Notes: a model not told the origin generated them from the letters alone. A stretch of 64,000 nt of DNA from Streptococcus oralis (GCF_001579175.1 NZ_KQ970759.1:802336-866335); one strand, 5' to 3'; shown: positions 34,703 through 45,479, counted from the first letter of the stretch. Made by a program: numbers and translations.

Positions 34703-34734
34703 AAAAAGAAAAGAGACTCAAATCGAGCCTCTTT
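34703..34734 (-). terminator. Terminator after pcsB
   Basis: aaagaggctc / gagtctcttt (one G-T pair), loop gattt, followed by TTCTTTTTTT on the minus strand. Confidence 0.8.
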
Positions 34735-34744
34735 ATTTGGTTCA

Positions 34745-35956
34745 TTAGTTTGGATAGATGTATGTTACGTAACCTTCAGAAGTTGTAGTTGGGTTGAACC
34801 ATCCACGTTTGTTTCCGATTGTACGATCTCCACCGTAGTTTGATTCTGATACTTGGATACGAGATGATGATGAAACTGCTGTAACAACCGCTACGTGTCC
34901 ATAACCACCATCATTCCAACATGCAATCGCACCAACTTGTGGTGTTGATCCTGTACGGAATCCTGCTGCAGCTGCACTTGTTGCCCACTGAGCTCCGTTA
35001 CCCCAGTAGTCTCCAGCCCAAGGTGCCAATGTCTTAGCTCCCCAAGTACATTCACCAGTTGGGTAACTAGATGCATTTGAGCTATATGTTGGACGTTGTC
35101 TAGCAGGAGTTGGAGCAGGTGCTGGAGTGTAGCTTGAATCTTCATCATCAGATGTTGATGTTGATGTCGCTTGTACTTGAGCAGAGAAGCTTGTATTTCC
35201 TGAAGCAACTACTGATTGTTGTTGGCTTGCTTGACGAGCTTTGTAAGCTGCTTCTGCTTCAGCCGCTGCTTTCGCTTCTGCTTCTGCAGTTGCTTTTTGT
35301 TCTAGCAAAGTAGCTTTTTCGCCTTCTGCAGTTGCTTTCTCAGCAGCAAGATTCAACTCAGCAACTTTCAACTCAGCTTGCTTTGTTGTCAATGTTTGTG
35401 CATCGTCAGCAAGAGTTTGTTGGTTGGCAATTACGGTATTGATAGCTTCGTTATTCGCAACTTGTTTTTCAGCAATTGATTTTTTATCAGCCTTTTGTTG
35501 TTCCAACATTTTGTTGTTAGCAGATACAATCTCGCTCATAGCTGCAACACGTGAAATAGCTTCAGTAATTGATTTTGAGTTTACAATTGTGTTGATGTAG
35601 CTAGTTGCAGCACCATTTGTTTGTGCGCTACGTGCTTGTTTTTCCAATGAGTCATTACGAGCAACAATGTTCTTAGAAAGCTCTGTAATTTCTCCTTCAA
35701 GTTTCTTAGACTCAGCTTGAAGAGTTTCATTTTCAGCTTGCAAGCTTGCTTGTTGTGTTTGAATAGCTGTAACTTGCGTTTGGATTTCATCTACTTCTTT
35801 TTGAGCTTCTTTTTGTTTAGCTGACAAGTCACTAATTTTACTATCTTGAGCAGCAATTTTTTCATCAGTTGTTTCAGCATGAACAGTTGTTAATACCGCC
35901 GTTTGTGAAACCAATACTGTACTTAACAAAAGTGACGCTAAGATTTTTTTCTTCAT
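34745..35956 (-). CDS. pcsB: PcsB, CHAP-domain cell-division peptidoglycan hydrolase
   Basis: 403 residues. Signal peptide ending TTVHAET, a long coiled-coil (about 35-250, with [13 protein letters not shown] and the alanine/glutamate-rich stretch), an alanine/proline/threonine linker and a C-terminal CHAP domain with catalytic Cys in GECTWGAK and His in GYGHVAVV. PcsB is activated by FtsEX and splits septal peptidoglycan; it is essential or nearly so in pneumococcus. It lies next to mreCD. A VicR-type box upstream agrees with known WalRK control. Confidence 0.95.
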   Translation of the reverse strand: MKKKILASLLLSTVLVSQTAVLTTVHAETTDEKIAAQDSKISDLSAKQKEAQKEVDEIQTQVTAIQTQQASLQAENETLQAESKKLEGEITELSKNIVARNDSLEKQARSAQTNGAATSYINTIVNSKSITEAISRVAAMSEIVSANNKMLEQQKADKKSIAEKQVANNEAINTVIANQQTLADDAQTLTTKQAELKVAELNLAAEKATAEGEKATLLEQKATAEAEAKAAAEAEAAYKARQASQQQSVVASGNTSFSAQVQATSTSTSDDEDSSYTPAPAPTPARQRPTYSSNASSYPTGECTWGAKTLAPWAGDYWGNGAQWATSAAAAGFRTGSTPQVGAIACWNDGGYGHVAVVTAVSSSSRIQVSESNYGGDRTIGNKRGWFNPTTTSEGYVTYIYPN

Positions 35957-35991
35957 ATTATGTAGATACTCCTTCTATTTAAGACATTACT

Positions 35992-36035
35992 AGTATACCA
36001 AAAAAAGACATAATAAATATTACGCCTTTGTTACA
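35992..36035 (-). promoter_or_regulatory. pcsB promoter with VicR/WalR box
   Basis: Minus strand TGTAAC-N5-CGTAAT (36019-36035), one mismatch from TGTNAN-N5-TGTNAN, followed downstream by the -10 TATACT (35992-35997). Confidence 0.7.
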
Positions 36036-36049
36036 TTTATATTTCTTTC

Positions 36050-36544
36050 TCATAGATAACATTTTTCAAAAATGTATTGGAAAATCACCATCCATAAGAA
36101 GTTCAGAATCATTGATGGGACAAGGCTATAGACAATGAAAACTGGCATAGAATCTACCGTCAATCCCATAGCAAGAGCCAGAAGATAACTCCCCATATCA
36201 AACAGAAAACTAATTACAATAATGGTCAACATCCTTGTCCAACGATTCGTCAGAATCACGCTGTTAAACTTGTGGAGCGAAGCACCAATCACGATAAACA
36301 AAAGCGTGGCAATTCCAATCAAGTGGAAAAAATAAATATCGTAAACCAAACCCACTATACAACAATAGGCTAGATAAAGATACTCTGACACCTCGATTGT
36401 CTCAAATAAGAGAAACAAGAAAAGAAAATGACTGGCCAAATGAAAGTGGGGGAAGAAGGATCCCACCAATTGACCAATATGCGCATCAATTAGAATGACA
36501 ACAGGGAGTAAAAAGAAAATACCAACTTGTTTAAACAGTCTCAT
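36050..36544 (-). CDS. mreD: Rod shape-determining protein MreD
   Basis: 164 residues, strongly hydrophobic with about five membrane segments, for example GIFFLLPVVILIDAHIGQLV and FLFLFLLFETIEV. MreD sequences diverge, so length, topology and position two bases after mreC carry the assignment. With MreC it directs peripheral peptidoglycan synthesis in ovococci. Confidence 0.85.
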   Translation of the reverse strand: MRLFKQVGIFFLLPVVILIDAHIGQLVGSFFPHFHLASHFLFLFLLFETIEVSEYLYLAYCCIVGLVYDIYFFHLIGIATLLFIVIGASLHKFNSVILTNRWTRMLTIIVISFLFDMGSYLLALAMGLTVDSMPVFIVYSLVPSMILNFLWMVIFQYIFEKCYL

Positions 36545-36546
36545 TG

Positions 36547-37362
36547 CTAATTCCCCACTAACTCTACCACATGAAGATCTTTGGTGTCAGCACTCAACTT
36601 TACTGTTACCTCTCGCGTTAGATAATCACTGCTGTGCGATGTGGCAACAACCTCGCCAACAGGAATATCCTTAACATTAAAGTTTCCGAGCCCCCCTGTC
36701 GTCACCTTATCTCCCGCGCTAATGTCGCTATTACTATTTAATTGACTAATTTTAAGCAGTTCGGTTTCCTTGTCATAACCAACGATGATTCCATAAATTT
36801 CAGTAGAACCATGCAGGATTTTAACGGAAATTTTGTCGGAATTTTCAGTGTTTGTCAATAAGTTGACCGTTGTTGAATGCTCCTCTACTTTTGAAACACT
36901 ACCAATCAAGCCACCGTTTGCAATGGCCAACATGTTTTCAGAAACTCCTTTTGAACTTCCCACATCAATTGTCAACTCTTGCTTCCAAGACACTGGAGCT
37001 CGCATAATCACATCTGCTGCTAAGGTTTTTGTAGCCTGTAATTTTGACTTCATCTCTAGAAGCTGACGTAGTTGTTCATTCTCAGATTTTAAACGTTCTG
37101 ATTGATTAGAATCCACCTCTAATTGATAGAGTTGTTTTTTTAGACTTTCGTTTTCATTGTAAGTCTGCGTCAAATGACCCAAATCCGATTTGAAAGCATC
37201 AAACCACTGAAATGGTTTTTGAACAATTCTATCCACTAAGGAAATGCCATCTCCTAGTTTTGTCACAATAGCACTTGAATAGGTTGTCACTAATAGTACA
37301 GAAACTGCCAGAACTGTGACAAAAACGATGATTAGATATTTTGATTTTTTAAAACGGTTCAT
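36547..37362 (-). CDS. mreC: Cell-shape protein MreC
   Basis: 271 residues: one N-terminal membrane helix (YLIIVFVTVLAVSVLLVTTY), a coiled-coil (about 65-110, NENESLKKQLYQLEVD and ENEQLRQLLEMK) and a beta-rich extracytoplasmic domain (VIMRAPVSWKQELTIDVGSSKGV, VTTGGLGNFNVKDIPVGEV; quoted in parts). It scaffolds the elongation machinery outside the membrane. First gene of mreC-mreD, followed by pcsB. Confidence 0.92.
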   Translation of the reverse strand: MNRFKKSKYLIIVFVTVLAVSVLLVTTYSSAIVTKLGDGISLVDRIVQKPFQWFDAFKSDLGHLTQTYNENESLKKQLYQLEVDSNQSERLKSENEQLRQLLEMKSKLQATKTLAADVIMRAPVSWKQELTIDVGSSKGVSENMLAIANGGLIGSVSKVEEHSTTVNLLTNTENSDKISVKILHGSTEIYGIIVGYDKETELLKISQLNSNSDISAGDKVTTGGLGNFNVKDIPVGEVVATSHSSDYLTREVTVKLSADTKDLHVVELVGN

Positions 37363-37421
37363 ATTCCTACCTTTTTACTAAAGATCTACTACTGTGATTT
37401 TTTATCAATCTTAAAAATCCA

Positions 37422-38216
37422 CTAAGATTTTAAGAAAAATAAGAGACATCCCAGCACCAGAATCACAAGAATCGCCAATGTATCCTTTTGACACCATCTC
37501 AACTGTCTATACTGGCTTCTACCCTTTCCTCCCTGATAACCACGCGCTTCCATGGCTATTGCCAATGAATCTGCACGCTTTAAGCTCGTCGCAAAAAGAG
37601 GAATTAAAATCGGAATCATAGCCTTTACTTTTTGAACGATACTACCTTCGCCAAAGTCAACTCCACGAGCCTTCTGAGCATTCATAATTCTCGTCGTGTC
37701 ATCCATCAAGGTTGGAACAAAACGCAAACTCATTGATAACATGAGGCCAATTTCATGAACGGGAACTTTCACGCGTTTCAGAGGCGCTAAGAGAGATTCA
37801 ACTGCAGCTGCCAGACTCAAAGGCATGGTCGTTAACGTTAGCAAAGTTGAAAAGAAAATAATCAACACAAAACGACAGAAAATAATCCCAGCTTGTTGCA
37901 AAGCATAATCCGTTATTCTTATAAAAGAAAACTCAAATAAGACATTTCCACTTGAAATGAAAAAGAGTTGAAATAGAGTCGTAAAAGCAATCAAGAAAAA
38001 CATGGATTTTAATCCCTGGACAAAAAATGATAGGGAAACGCCCGACAAAGCGATAAATATACCTGTTGCTACAAAAAGAATGAGATTGGCGAGGGGATTA
38101 TTGGCCCAAAATACAATCAAAATCAACAGGATCATAGCGAACAATTTACTACGGGGATCCAAGCGATGAATGATGGAATCTCCTGGTATATAACGCCCTA
38201 AAATCATACTATCCAT
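37422..38216 (-). CDS. ecfT: ECF transporter transmembrane subunit EcfT
   Basis: 264 residues, about five membrane helices. The conserved coupling helix motif [19 protein letters not shown] and the later [12 protein letters not shown] (Ala-Arg-Gly signatures) identify EcfT, which joins exchangeable S-components to the ATPases for vitamin or metal uptake. It overlaps ecfA2 by eight bases and ends the operon. Confidence 0.92.
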   Translation of the reverse strand: MDSMILGRYIPGDSIIHRLDPRSKLFAMILLILIVFWANNPLANLILFVATGIFIALSGVSLSFFVQGLKSMFFLIAFTTLFQLFFISSGNVLFEFSFIRITDYALQQAGIIFCRFVLIIFFSTLLTLTTMPLSLAAAVESLLAPLKRVKVPVHEIGLMLSMSLRFVPTLMDDTTRIMNAQKARGVDFGEGSIVQKVKAMIPILIPLFATSLKRADSLAIAMEARGYQGGKGRSQYRQLRWCQKDTLAILVILVLGCLLFFLKS

Positions 38217-39048
38217 TTAGCGACTCCTTAAACTCCTCTATCTTGATTGGCAGTTTTTTAAAAGCTACACCTCTATCTGCCAAACGTTTACAAAAGGCTG
38301 TGATTTTAGGCACACCTAACTGTACTTTTTCCATAGAGACTACATCTTGGAAAACATCACTTGGTTTGCCACTTTTGACCAAACTCCCCTTTTCCATAAC
38401 ATAGACCTGATCAGCATACGTAGCTACATCATCCATCAAATGCGTTACCAGGACGATTGTCATTCCAGAAAGATGAAGTTTTTTAAACAGGGTCATCAAT
38501 TCTTTTCTGCCCAGAGGATCTAGCCCTGCTGTTGGCTCATCCAAAACCAAGACAGTAGGCTCCATGGCTAGTATCCCTGCAATGGCCACACGTCTCATCT
38601 GACCACCCGAAAGTTCAAATGGACTCCTCTCAAAGAGTGACTCATCAATGCCCACCAAGGCTAACTTTTCACGCGCAATTTCCTGTGCTTCTTCCTCAGA
38701 AACTCCAAAATTTTGTGGTCCAAACGCAACATCTTTCAAAACAGTTTCTTCGAAAATCTGATTTTCAGCAAATTGAAACACTAGACCGACTTGCTTTCGA
38801 ATCTGTCGAATTTCTTTATTTGTTGATGTAGGAGTAATGACGGTTTCGAAAACTCGAACAGAACCCTTACTTGGAAGCAATAGGCCATTTAAAAGCTGTA
38901 AGATCGTCGATTTCCCACTACCTGTATGTCCTATCAAAGCTGTATAGGAGCCGTCCTCAATCGTCAAGGAAACATCAGTCAAGGCTGATGAAGATAGGGG
39001 AGTCCCCTCTTGATAGGTAAAGCTCACATTTTCTAGAGTAATTCCCAT
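38209..39048 (-). CDS. ecfA2: ECF transporter ATPase EcfA2
   Basis: 279 residues. Walker [15 protein letters not shown]-loop [10 protein letters not shown], signature [15 protein letters not shown], Walker [14 protein letters not shown] and switch H in VLVTHLMDD. The FAENQ-type Q-loop and position second of the two ATPases indicate EcfA2. It overlaps ecfA1 by 16 bases. Confidence 0.93.
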   Translation of the reverse strand: MGITLENVSFTYQEGTPLSSSALTDVSLTIEDGSYTALIGHTGSGKSTILQLLNGLLLPSKGSVRVFETVITPTSTNKEIRQIRKQVGLVFQFAENQIFEETVLKDVAFGPQNFGVSEEEAQEIAREKLALVGIDESLFERSPFELSGGQMRRVAIAGILAMEPTVLVLDEPTAGLDPLGRKELMTLFKKLHLSGMTIVLVTHLMDDVATYADQVYVMEKGSLVKSGKPSDVFQDVVSMEKVQLGVPKITAFCKRLADRGVAFKKLPIKIEEFKESLNG

Positions 39049-39860
39049 AACTTGTCCTCTAGCTCTCCTTCTGTCAAATAGCCATCCTGCAACTGATAGC
39101 CTGTCTCTCTCAAAGATTCTCTCAATTGATTAGTAAAGGGATCATCTAAGCCTATCTGGTCAAGGTCATCCCGAGAAAAAAGTTCTCTTGGGCTACTGGT
39201 TGACTCCACTTGGCCTTTTTTCATGACCAGGACACGGTCACTCATCGCAACTTCTTCCAAGTCATGCGTAATGGAGACAACTGTCATCTGATAGTCTTTT
39301 CGAATCTCTTGAACTGTCTGAATCAGTTCTCTGCGCCCCTCGGGATCCAACATACTTGTAGCCTCGTCCAGAATCAAAATAGCAGGTCTCAAGGCAACAA
39401 CTCCTGCAATGGCCACCCGTTGTTTTTGTCCACCCGATAAGCGGGCTGGTTCTCTCTTCTTAAAGTCTAGCATACCTACTAACTCCAAAGATTCAGCCAC
39501 TCTCTTCTTCATTTCTTCACGAGGAAGTCCCTGATTTTCTAGACCAAAGGCAACATCATCTTCAACAGTCGCCCCCACAAATTGGTTATCTGGATTTTGA
39601 AAAACCATACCAATTTGACGGCGTAAATCCCAAACATTCTCAGAGGACAGCAATTGCCCATCTATCCAGATTTTCCCAGACTCTGCTTCAAGCAATCCAT
39701 CAATCAAACGGATAGTTGTCGATTTCCCACTCCCGTTATGACCTACAATCGAAAGCCATTCTCCCCGTTTCACGTGAAACGAGACGTTATTAACGTCATA
39801 ATGATCCTGGTCTTCCTTATAACGAAAAGACAGATCTTTTACTTCAATAATCAATTTCAT
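39033..39860 (-). CDS. ecfA1: ECF transporter ATPase EcfA1
   Basis: 275 residues. Walker [16 protein letters not shown]-loop [11 protein letters not shown], signature [15 protein letters not shown], Walker [14 protein letters not shown] and [10 protein letters not shown]. It pairs with EcfA2. Its start overlaps the end of pgsA by four bases. A parS site lies within its 5' region at 39767-39780. Confidence 0.93.
   Translation of the reverse strand: MKLIIEVKDLSFRYKEDQDHYDVNNVSFHVKRGEWLSIVGHNGSGKSTTIRLIDGLLEAESGKIWIDGQLLSSENVWDLRRQIGMVFQNPDNQFVGATVEDDVAFGLENQGLPREEMKKRVAESLELVGMLDFKKREPARLSGGQKQRVAIAGVVALRPAILILDEATSMLDPEGRRELIQTVQEIRKDYQMTVVSITHDLEEVAMSDRVLVMKKGQVESTSSPRELFSRDDLDQIGLDDPFTNQLRESLRETGYQLQDGYLTEGELEDKLWELL
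39767..39780. other. parS site (ParB-binding) inside ecfA1
   Basis: Perfect 14-bp palindrome GTTTCACGTGAAAC, the core of the bacterial parS consensus, about 21.7 kb left of oriC. Confidence 0.9.
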
Positions 39861-40402
39861 TTCGAACCAAATGTCCCTTTGAATAGATGAGCGCTACCCT
39901 TGAAATAATCATAACCAGAGTAGATAGTGAAAAACAAAGCGATATAAAGCAACAGTTGCCCAATTAAATTCCAATGTAAGAGCAAAAAGATAATGGCAAA
40001 CATTTGACTAAAGGTCTTGATTTTCCCAGGCATCGCTGCCGCCAGAACCGTTCCTCCCGTCTCAACGAGCAACAGACGAAGGCCTGTCACAGCGAGTTCA
40101 CGACAGATGATAATAGCAACAACCCAAGCTGGAGCCATACCCAACTCAATCAACATGATAAAAGCTGACATAACCAACAACTTATCCGCCATTGGATCTG
40201 CAAACTTTCCAAAGTTGCTAACCACATTCCATTTACGAGCAAGGTAACCATCAAGATAATCTGTCACACTAGCAACTGCAAAGATAATCGCTGCCAACAG
40301 GTGACTGCCTTGTGAATGATCCAAAGTCAAAATAAGAATAAAGAGAGGTATAAAGAGAATTCTACCAATTGTTAATACATTAGGGATTTGTTCTTTTTTC
40401 AT
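39857..40402 (-). CDS. pgsA: CDP-diacylglycerol-glycerol-3-phosphate 3-phosphatidyltransferase
   Basis: 181 residues. CDP-alcohol phosphotransferase signature DYLDGYLARKWNVVSNFGKFADPMADK (D-G-x2-A-R-x8-G-x3-D-x3-D, quoted once in part) near residues 48-72, with about four membrane helices. It makes phosphatidylglycerol phosphate. It lies between the RodZ-like gene and ecfA1, the usual streptococcal order. Confidence 0.93.
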   Translation of the reverse strand: MKKEQIPNVLTIGRILFIPLFILILTLDHSQGSHLLAAIIFAVASVTDYLDGYLARKWNVVSNFGKFADPMADKLLVMSAFIMLIELGMAPAWVVAIIICRELAVTGLRLLLVETGGTVLAAAMPGKIKTFSQMFAIIFLLLHWNLIGQLLLYIALFFTIYSGYDYFKGSAHLFKGTFGSK

Positions 40403-40412
40403 TGGTTTTTCC

Positions 40413-41234
40413 TTAATCTGTAGTGAATGTAAGTGTTACAGTTCCAGTCTGAGTTGTCAGCTTCGAGGTATCGATTGTTTGATTGTCCACAGTTAAAGTA
40501 ACTCCCTTCACTACACCCAAAGTAATCGTCACAGGTTCTTTCGTCGAAACTGTTGTTTTTGCGTTTTTATTGTCTGATGACAAGGTCACACCACCTTCAA
40601 GGTCACTCCCTGAAACACTAATCCAGCTAGTTTCATCTGAAACTGTTAGCTGAACCGCAGCTGTTTCCTTACTCGTTTTATAGAGAGCTTCAATGCGGTT
40701 TCCTTCGCCTGACACCGTAATAGTTGATTCCGTAGTAGAAGATGAGCTAGACGTCTGACTACTAGAAGATGAACTAGTTGAGGTTGTGGAACTAGTTGAG
40801 CTAACAACACTATAATTTGCAGAAGAAAGACTTGGCTGAGTTTGGATGTAGTTCCAGACATAGTAAGTCACAAAAATTAAAATCGACAAAGCAAATAGAA
40901 CGAAATAAAACAAGGGGAGATAAGACGTTTTTTTCTTATTTGATCGTCTGCGACCAGACAAGTCTTCTTCATCAACATCGACCTCTTCATAAGTAATCAT
41001 ACTACCCGAATCATAGGCATCCAAGACAATTCTCTCATCCAACTCTACTGCCCAGGCATATTTTCTTAAAAAAGAACGAGCATAGAAGGTACTAGGAAGT
41101 TGATCAAAATCATCTGCCTCCATAGCTTCTAGAAAGTTCAACTGAATTTCAGTTTTTTCCTGTAATTCTTCCAGACTCAATCCCTGGTTAATTCTAGCTA
41201 AACGTAGAACCTCGCCAATTGTTTTTTTTCTCAT
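40413..41234 (-). CDS. rodZ: RodZ-like HTH membrane protein
   Basis: 273 residues from MRKKTIGEVL at 41234; AAGGA is well spaced for this ATG but too close to the one at 41243. N-terminal Xre-type HTH (LRLARINQGLSLEELQEKT, about 1-75), one membrane helix near 107-128 (YLPLFYFVLFALSILIFVTY), a serine/threonine-rich linker and a C-terminal DUF4115 beta domain. Such proteins link cell-shape machinery to the membrane. First part of the pgsA-ecf operon. Confidence 0.85.
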   Translation of the reverse strand: MRKKTIGEVLRLARINQGLSLEELQEKTEIQLNFLEAMEADDFDQLPSTFYARSFLRKYAWAVELDERIVLDAYDSGSMITYEEVDVDEEDLSGRRRSNKKKTSYLPLFYFVLFALSILIFVTYYVWNYIQTQPSLSSANYSVVSSTSSTTSTSSSSSSQTSSSSSTTESTITVSGEGNRIEALYKTSKETAAVQLTVSDETSWISVSGSDLEGGVTLSSDNKNAKTTVSTKEPVTITLGVVKGVTLTVDNQTIDTSKLTTQTGTVTLTFTTD

Positions 41235-41269
41235 ACGTACCATTCCTTCTTTCTAGTATTAGTCATCTT

Positions 41270-42553
41270 TTAAGCTGGAAAGATTGTAAAATCAACTAGA
41301 TCACCATTATCAATCAAACGATGTCCAGCTTCTAGAACATCCTCCAAAGTAATTTCCTGTAAAATTTTCGGAAAATCAAAAATTGTTTCTCCGCGATCCA
41401 TCGGATCGTATTGAGTTGCAATAAATTCCAAAGAGTTCATGCTACTGAAAAACTCCCCAAACATCTCACTCTTAACAAGATCTAAATGTTCCTCGGTAAT
41501 ATCCGCATCATTACTAAACTGACGAATCGCTTTCCGAAACTGGTGCGACAAAGAGACAGGTTCTTTAGTATCCATCGTCAATATTACAAAATGAAAGCGA
41601 CTATTTACCTCAACCTCTAGTGACAATGAAGCATCTAACTTCCCTGTCTCGTATAATCTTTGAAAACGATCCGAGGTCCAGCCAAACATCATCGTAAATA
41701 GCAATTTCAATAAAATGTTGTAACGATAAGACTCCTCTTCCGTTATTTGACCAGTTCCTCTAATAGCAACAGCAAGTTTTGGTAACGAAACTTCCATCCG
41801 AAGACTATCTGTTTGCTTTACAGCTTGCAAAGGTAGTTGCTCTTTTAAAACTGTAAACTGCTCTAAAATCTTATTTCCCTTTTTCGAAAAGTATTCCTCA
41901 ATGAGCTCCACATCAATATTTCCAACTAAAAACAGAGAAATGTTGACAGGATTGTAAAAGTCTGTAAAGTTTTCTTTTAAATTTGAAACTTGAATCTCAG
42001 AAATTGATTTTTCACTCCCTACGATATCTGTTGCTAAAGGAGTACCAGGATAAAGATTGGCCAATGTTGCAAAAAACAAACGCGAATCTGGATCATCTTG
42101 ATACATTTCTCGTTCTTGCTGGATAATATCTTGTTCCCTCAAAACAGACTCTTCTGTAAAATGAGCATCTCCAACTAACTCATCAAACAAATCTAAATTA
42201 TCTAATAAATGGTCAATTGTTGAAAAAAGATAGCTAGTCTTGGTAAAGCTTGTAAAGGCATTGCTGTCTGCGCCTAATCGAGTAAAAGCAGCCATTATAT
42301 CCTTAGAGTTTTCTCGTTCAAACAATTTATGTTCAAGAAAATGGGCAATTCCTGCTGGATGATGACGTAAACCTTTTTCCAAACTGGTATAAGTTGCATC
42401 TACAGAGCCAAATTGAACCGTTACAACCCCGTAAACCTCATTGAAATCTTGCTTAGGGAGTAAAGAAACTGTCAATCCATTTGACAATTGTGCTTTGTAC
42501 ACTCTTTCCTTTACAGCAGAATAGTATTTCTCTTCAAAAGTAACCCTTGTCAT
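41270..42553 (-). CDS. M16 zinc protease, catalytic type (YmfH-like)
   Basis: 427 residues. The inverted zinc motif HFLEH (in GIAHFLEHKLFE, about residue 70) with the downstream acidic stretch is intact. Layout of a two-domain M16B peptidase (SNAFTSFTKTSYLFSTI, FYNPVNISLFLVGNID). It overlaps its partner gene by four bases. In Bacillus the YmfF/YmfH pair is linked to peptide processing; the target here is unknown. Confidence 0.85.
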   Translation of the reverse strand: MTRVTFEEKYYSAVKERVYKAQLSNGLTVSLLPKQDFNEVYGVVTVQFGSVDATYTSLEKGLRHHPAGIAHFLEHKLFERENSKDIMAAFTRLGADSNAFTSFTKTSYLFSTIDHLLDNLDLFDELVGDAHFTEESVLREQDIIQQEREMYQDDPDSRLFFATLANLYPGTPLATDIVGSEKSISEIQVSNLKENFTDFYNPVNISLFLVGNIDVELIEEYFSKKGNKILEQFTVLKEQLPLQAVKQTDSLRMEVSLPKLAVAIRGTGQITEEESYRYNILLKLLFTMMFGWTSDRFQRLYETGKLDASLSLEVEVNSRFHFVILTMDTKEPVSLSHQFRKAIRQFSNDADITEEHLDLVKSEMFGEFFSSMNSLEFIATQYDPMDRGETIFDFPKILQEITLEDVLEAGHRLIDNGDLVDFTIFPA

Positions 42554-43800
42554 TCTACTCCTTCCATAAAGTAAATCGCTTGTAATTTCAAACTGTTGGC
42601 AGCTTTACATACAGCTTCTTTATCGACACTCTCTAACTTTTCCAACAACTGGTCAATGTCAAAAGTCGCTTTTCCAAATAGTGCAGCTAAATAGACTCTT
42701 TCAACCAGAGTATGTTGACTATCTTGAGTAATCAATAAAGATCTTCGAATCATCTCCTTGGTTTGATTAAGCTCAAAATCTGTAAAGTTGCCCTTTTTCA
42801 AATCCATCAACTGATGATTCATCATTTTTCTAGCTTGATTCCGATTTCCTCTATCGATACCTGCATACATTCTTAACAAGCCACTAAACAGATCCAACTG
42901 ACTAGAGACCGTATAGGCTATCCCAGCATTCTCACGAACGTTTGTAAAGAGTTTCGAATGTGCAAATTCCCCCAACAAACCATTCATAACAAGCATAGGC
43001 AGATGCTGATCATCATCATATTTTACTGGAGAATGATAACCCATTTCCAAAATAGATTGTCCAACATTTCTCTGAACCATTCCTTCTTGTAAAACATTCG
43101 AATAAGACTGATTGTACTGGATGGCAACATCGCTCTTTCTAGCTGTAAAGGGCAATGACTTCAGCGATTCTGTAATTTCTACTTCATTAAAATCACCTAA
43201 GAAAAAGAAATCAATCCGATCATTTTTCAGAGCATCTTGAAAGCAAGTGTAGCTACTTTCCGGAGACTCATTTGAAATGCTATTTCGTAAATCACTGTAT
43301 CTCAATTGAAGACGCTCATCATGGAAGAACAAGCTGTCTAACTCCTTATGAGCAAAATAAAATGAATCATCCATATCAGTAGCTAAGCTAGCCAATAACT
43401 GTTTTCTTTCAATTTCAAATAAGGCTGGCTCAAAAGCACCATCTTGAGCTAAGGGAGCAAATAAAGTCTGTTTCACCAATTCCAAAATTCGAGAAGTCAA
43501 GACATTCTTTTTACTTAAAAAATCATCTCGTACATAGGTAAAGGTTAAGTCAAGAATATGTGCCTGTCCTCTACGATAAGCACTCGTAGAAATATCTGCT
43601 CCGTACAAACTTGCTAAATATCTACGAAAAGCTTGGGAAGTTGGGTAAGCTTTATTGGCAGTCTCCAACATACTCGCACTTAACATGCGTCCTGTTACTG
43701 TCTCAAGAGATAAGGGAGTAGTAAAACGAACAGTGATTTTATTTGTTTTAAACTTTTTGGATTGAACAAAATGTGCTGAAATTCCAGGCACTAACTCCAT
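42550..43800 (-). CDS. M16 family protein, non-catalytic partner (YmfF-like)
   Basis: 416 residues with the M16 fold (KFKTNKITVRFTTPLS, YGADISTSAYRRGQAHIL, FTNVRENAGIAYTVSSQ) but no HxxEH zinc motif at the expected N-terminal place. Hence it is probably the structural half of a heterodimer with the catalytic protein encoded next. AAGGAGG precedes the ATG. An extended -10 box (TGATATAAT, 43828-43833 core) lies just upstream, so this gene begins the long operon down to ecfT. Confidence 0.83.
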   Translation of the reverse strand: MELVPGISAHFVQSKKFKTNKITVRFTTPLSLETVTGRMLSASMLETANKAYPTSQAFRRYLASLYGADISTSAYRRGQAHILDLTFTYVRDDFLSKKNVLTSRILELVKQTLFAPLAQDGAFEPALFEIERKQLLASLATDMDDSFYFAHKELDSLFFHDERLQLRYSDLRNSISNESPESSYTCFQDALKNDRIDFFFLGDFNEVEITESLKSLPFTARKSDVAIQYNQSYSNVLQEGMVQRNVGQSILEMGYHSPVKYDDDQHLPMLVMNGLLGEFAHSKLFTNVRENAGIAYTVSSQLDLFSGLLRMYAGIDRGNRNQARKMMNHQLMDLKKGNFTDFELNQTKEMIRRSLLITQDSQHTLVERVYLAALFGKATFDIDQLLEKLESVDKEAVCKAANSLKLQAIYFMEGVE

Positions 43801-43827
43801 ACCTTACCTCCTTACATATAGAGTTCT

Positions 43828-43836
43828 ATTATATCA
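43828..43836 (-). promoter_or_regulatory. Extended -10 of the ymfF-ymfH-rodZ-pgsA-ecf operon
   Basis: Minus strand TGATATAAT, 28-36 bases before the ATG at 43800. No strong -35. Confidence 0.6.
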
Positions 43837-43929
43837 CGAAAAGGAAAATATTTCTTATTCTCTTTACCGCTTTTAAAATAAAAATCGTTTTCATTTTCAG
43901 TGATTTCGCTCACTTAATTCTAAGAAATA

Positions 43930-43938
43930 TGGTATAAT
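43930..43938 (+). promoter_or_regulatory. Extended -10 of yaaA-recF
   Basis: TGGTATAAT, 21 bases before the yaaA ATG, on the opposite strand to the promoter at 43828-43836. Confidence 0.65.
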
Positions 43939-43958
43939 ACCTTAGATTGAGGTGAATT

Positions 43959-44327
43959 ATGGAATACAAATTATTTGAAGAATTTATTACGCTCCAAGCC
44001 CTCCTAAAAGAGCTTGGAATTATACAAAGCGGTGGTGCTATTAAATCCTTTTTGATGGAACATCAAGTTTACTTTAATGGTGAATTAGAAACTAGACGTG
44101 GGAAAAAAATTCGTGTTGGAGATGCGATTGACATCCCTGATTTAAAGATTGACATCACCTTGACACAACCAAGTTTAAAAGAGCAAGAAGAATACCAAGC
44201 AGATAAGATTGAAAAAGAGCGGATTGCTAAACTTGTCAAAGAGATGAACAAGGGTGTAAAGAAAGAAAAACAAAAAACTGCTTTATCACCTAAAACCAAA
44301 CAAGCTCCACGTTTTCCAGGAAGATAA
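43959..44327 (+). CDS. yaaA: S4-domain protein YaaA
   Basis: 122 residues. An RNA-binding S4 domain of the YaaA type ([23 protein letters not shown], quoted in part; [19 protein letters not shown]) followed by a lysine-rich tail ending PRFPGR. Next to recF near the origin in most Firmicutes. It may help large-subunit assembly. Two bases separate it from recF. Confidence 0.88.
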   Translation: MEYKLFEEFITLQALLKELGIIQSGGAIKSFLMEHQVYFNGELETRRGKKIRVGDAIDIPDLKIDITLTQPSLKEQEEYQADKIEKERIAKLVKEMNKGVKKEKQKTALSPKTKQAPRFPGR

Positions 44328-44329
44328 TC

Positions 44330-45421
44330 ATGTGGCTCCAACATTTAACAATAAAAACCTTTCGAAACTACAAAGAGACGAAAATTGATTTCAATCCAAA
44401 ATTAAACGTCTTTTTAGGTCAAAATGCACAAGGAAAGACCAACATTCTAGAAGCAATCTATTTCTTGGCCTTAACACGTAGCCATCGGACTCGGACAGAT
44501 AAAAATCTCATTCATTTTGATGAAGAACAACTCCATCTTTCTGGCTTGATTCAGAAAAAAACAGGCTCTATCCCTCTAGAAATTGATTTAACACCAAAAG
44601 GGCGTGTGACTAAAGTCAATCACTTAAAGCAAGCTCGCCTCTCAGACTACATCGGACATATGAATGTGGTTCTCTTCGCACCTGAAGATCTCCAGTTAAT
44701 TAAAGGAGCGCCCTCCGTTCGTCGAAAGTTTATAGACATCGAACTGGGACAAATTAAACCAATCTACTTGTCAGACTTGTCAAACTATAACCATATACTC
44801 AAGCAAAGAAACACTTACCTAAAATCCAGTCAAAAGATTGACGAAACATTTCTGTCGGTCTTAGATGATCAATTAGTAGAGTATGGTTGTCGCGTCATAA
44901 AACATCGGATAAAATTCATCAAAGACTTAGAGAAATTTGGTGAAAAAAAACACTTAGAAATTTCAAATCAGTCAGAAGAGTTGTCAATATCTTATCAATC
45001 AACTGTCAACTTCACTAATGAAGAAGTCTTAATGGATTCTTTTAAATTGGCTTTAGAAAAAAGTAGATCAAGAGATTTATTTAAAAAGAATACTGGTGTT
45101 GGCCCTCATCGAGATGACATTGCTTTCTATATCAACGGTATGGATGCTAGTTTTGGAAGTCAAGGGCAACATCGTAGTCTTGTGCTTTCTATCAAACTAG
45201 CAGAGATTGAACTAATGGAAAGCATTACTAACGAGTCTCCAATACTCTTGCTTGACGATGTTATGAGCGAACTTGACAACACACGACAACTAAAATTACT
45301 AGAAACTATTTCACAATCTATCCAGACCTTCATCACAACAACAAGTTTAGATCACTTACAAAACTTGCCAGAAAATCTTAGCATTTTCAACATCCAAAAC
45401 GGTAAAATATCTGTAAATTAA
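44330..45421 (+). CDS. recF: DNA replication/repair protein RecF
   Basis: 363 residues, SMC-like ATPase that loads RecA at gaps with RecO/RecR. Walker [17 protein letters not shown], the signature region [18 protein letters not shown] and Walker [14 protein letters not shown]. Start ATG two bases after yaaA. Ends at a strong bidirectional terminator shared with guaB. Confidence 0.95.
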   Translation: MWLQHLTIKTFRNYKETKIDFNPKLNVFLGQNAQGKTNILEAIYFLALTRSHRTRTDKNLIHFDEEQLHLSGLIQKKTGSIPLEIDLTPKGRVTKVNHLKQARLSDYIGHMNVVLFAPEDLQLIKGAPSVRRKFIDIELGQIKPIYLSDLSNYNHILKQRNTYLKSSQKIDETFLSVLDDQLVEYGCRVIKHRIKFIKDLEKFGEKKHLEISNQSEELSISYQSTVNFTNEEVLMDSFKLALEKSRSRDLFKKNTGVGPHRDDIAFYINGMDASFGSQGQHRSLVLSIKLAEIELMESITNESPILLLDDVMSELDNTRQLKLLETISQSIQTFITTTSLDHLQNLPENLSIFNIQNGKISVN

Positions 45422-45440
45422 AATTGACACCTTTGTAAAC

Positions 45441-45475
45441 AAAAAGAACTCCTGAAATTCAGGAGTTCTTTTTTG
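45441..45475. terminator. Bidirectional terminator between recF and guaB
   Basis: aaaaagaactcctga / tcaggagttcttttt, perfect long stem with A and T runs on both sides. Confidence 0.9.
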
Positions 45476-45479
45476 TTTC

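Noticed and set aside
42550-43800. Treating the YmfF-like M16 protein as decayed because HxxEH is absent
   Set aside because: M16 pairs commonly consist of one catalytic and one non-catalytic subunit; the gene is full length and coupled to the catalytic partner.
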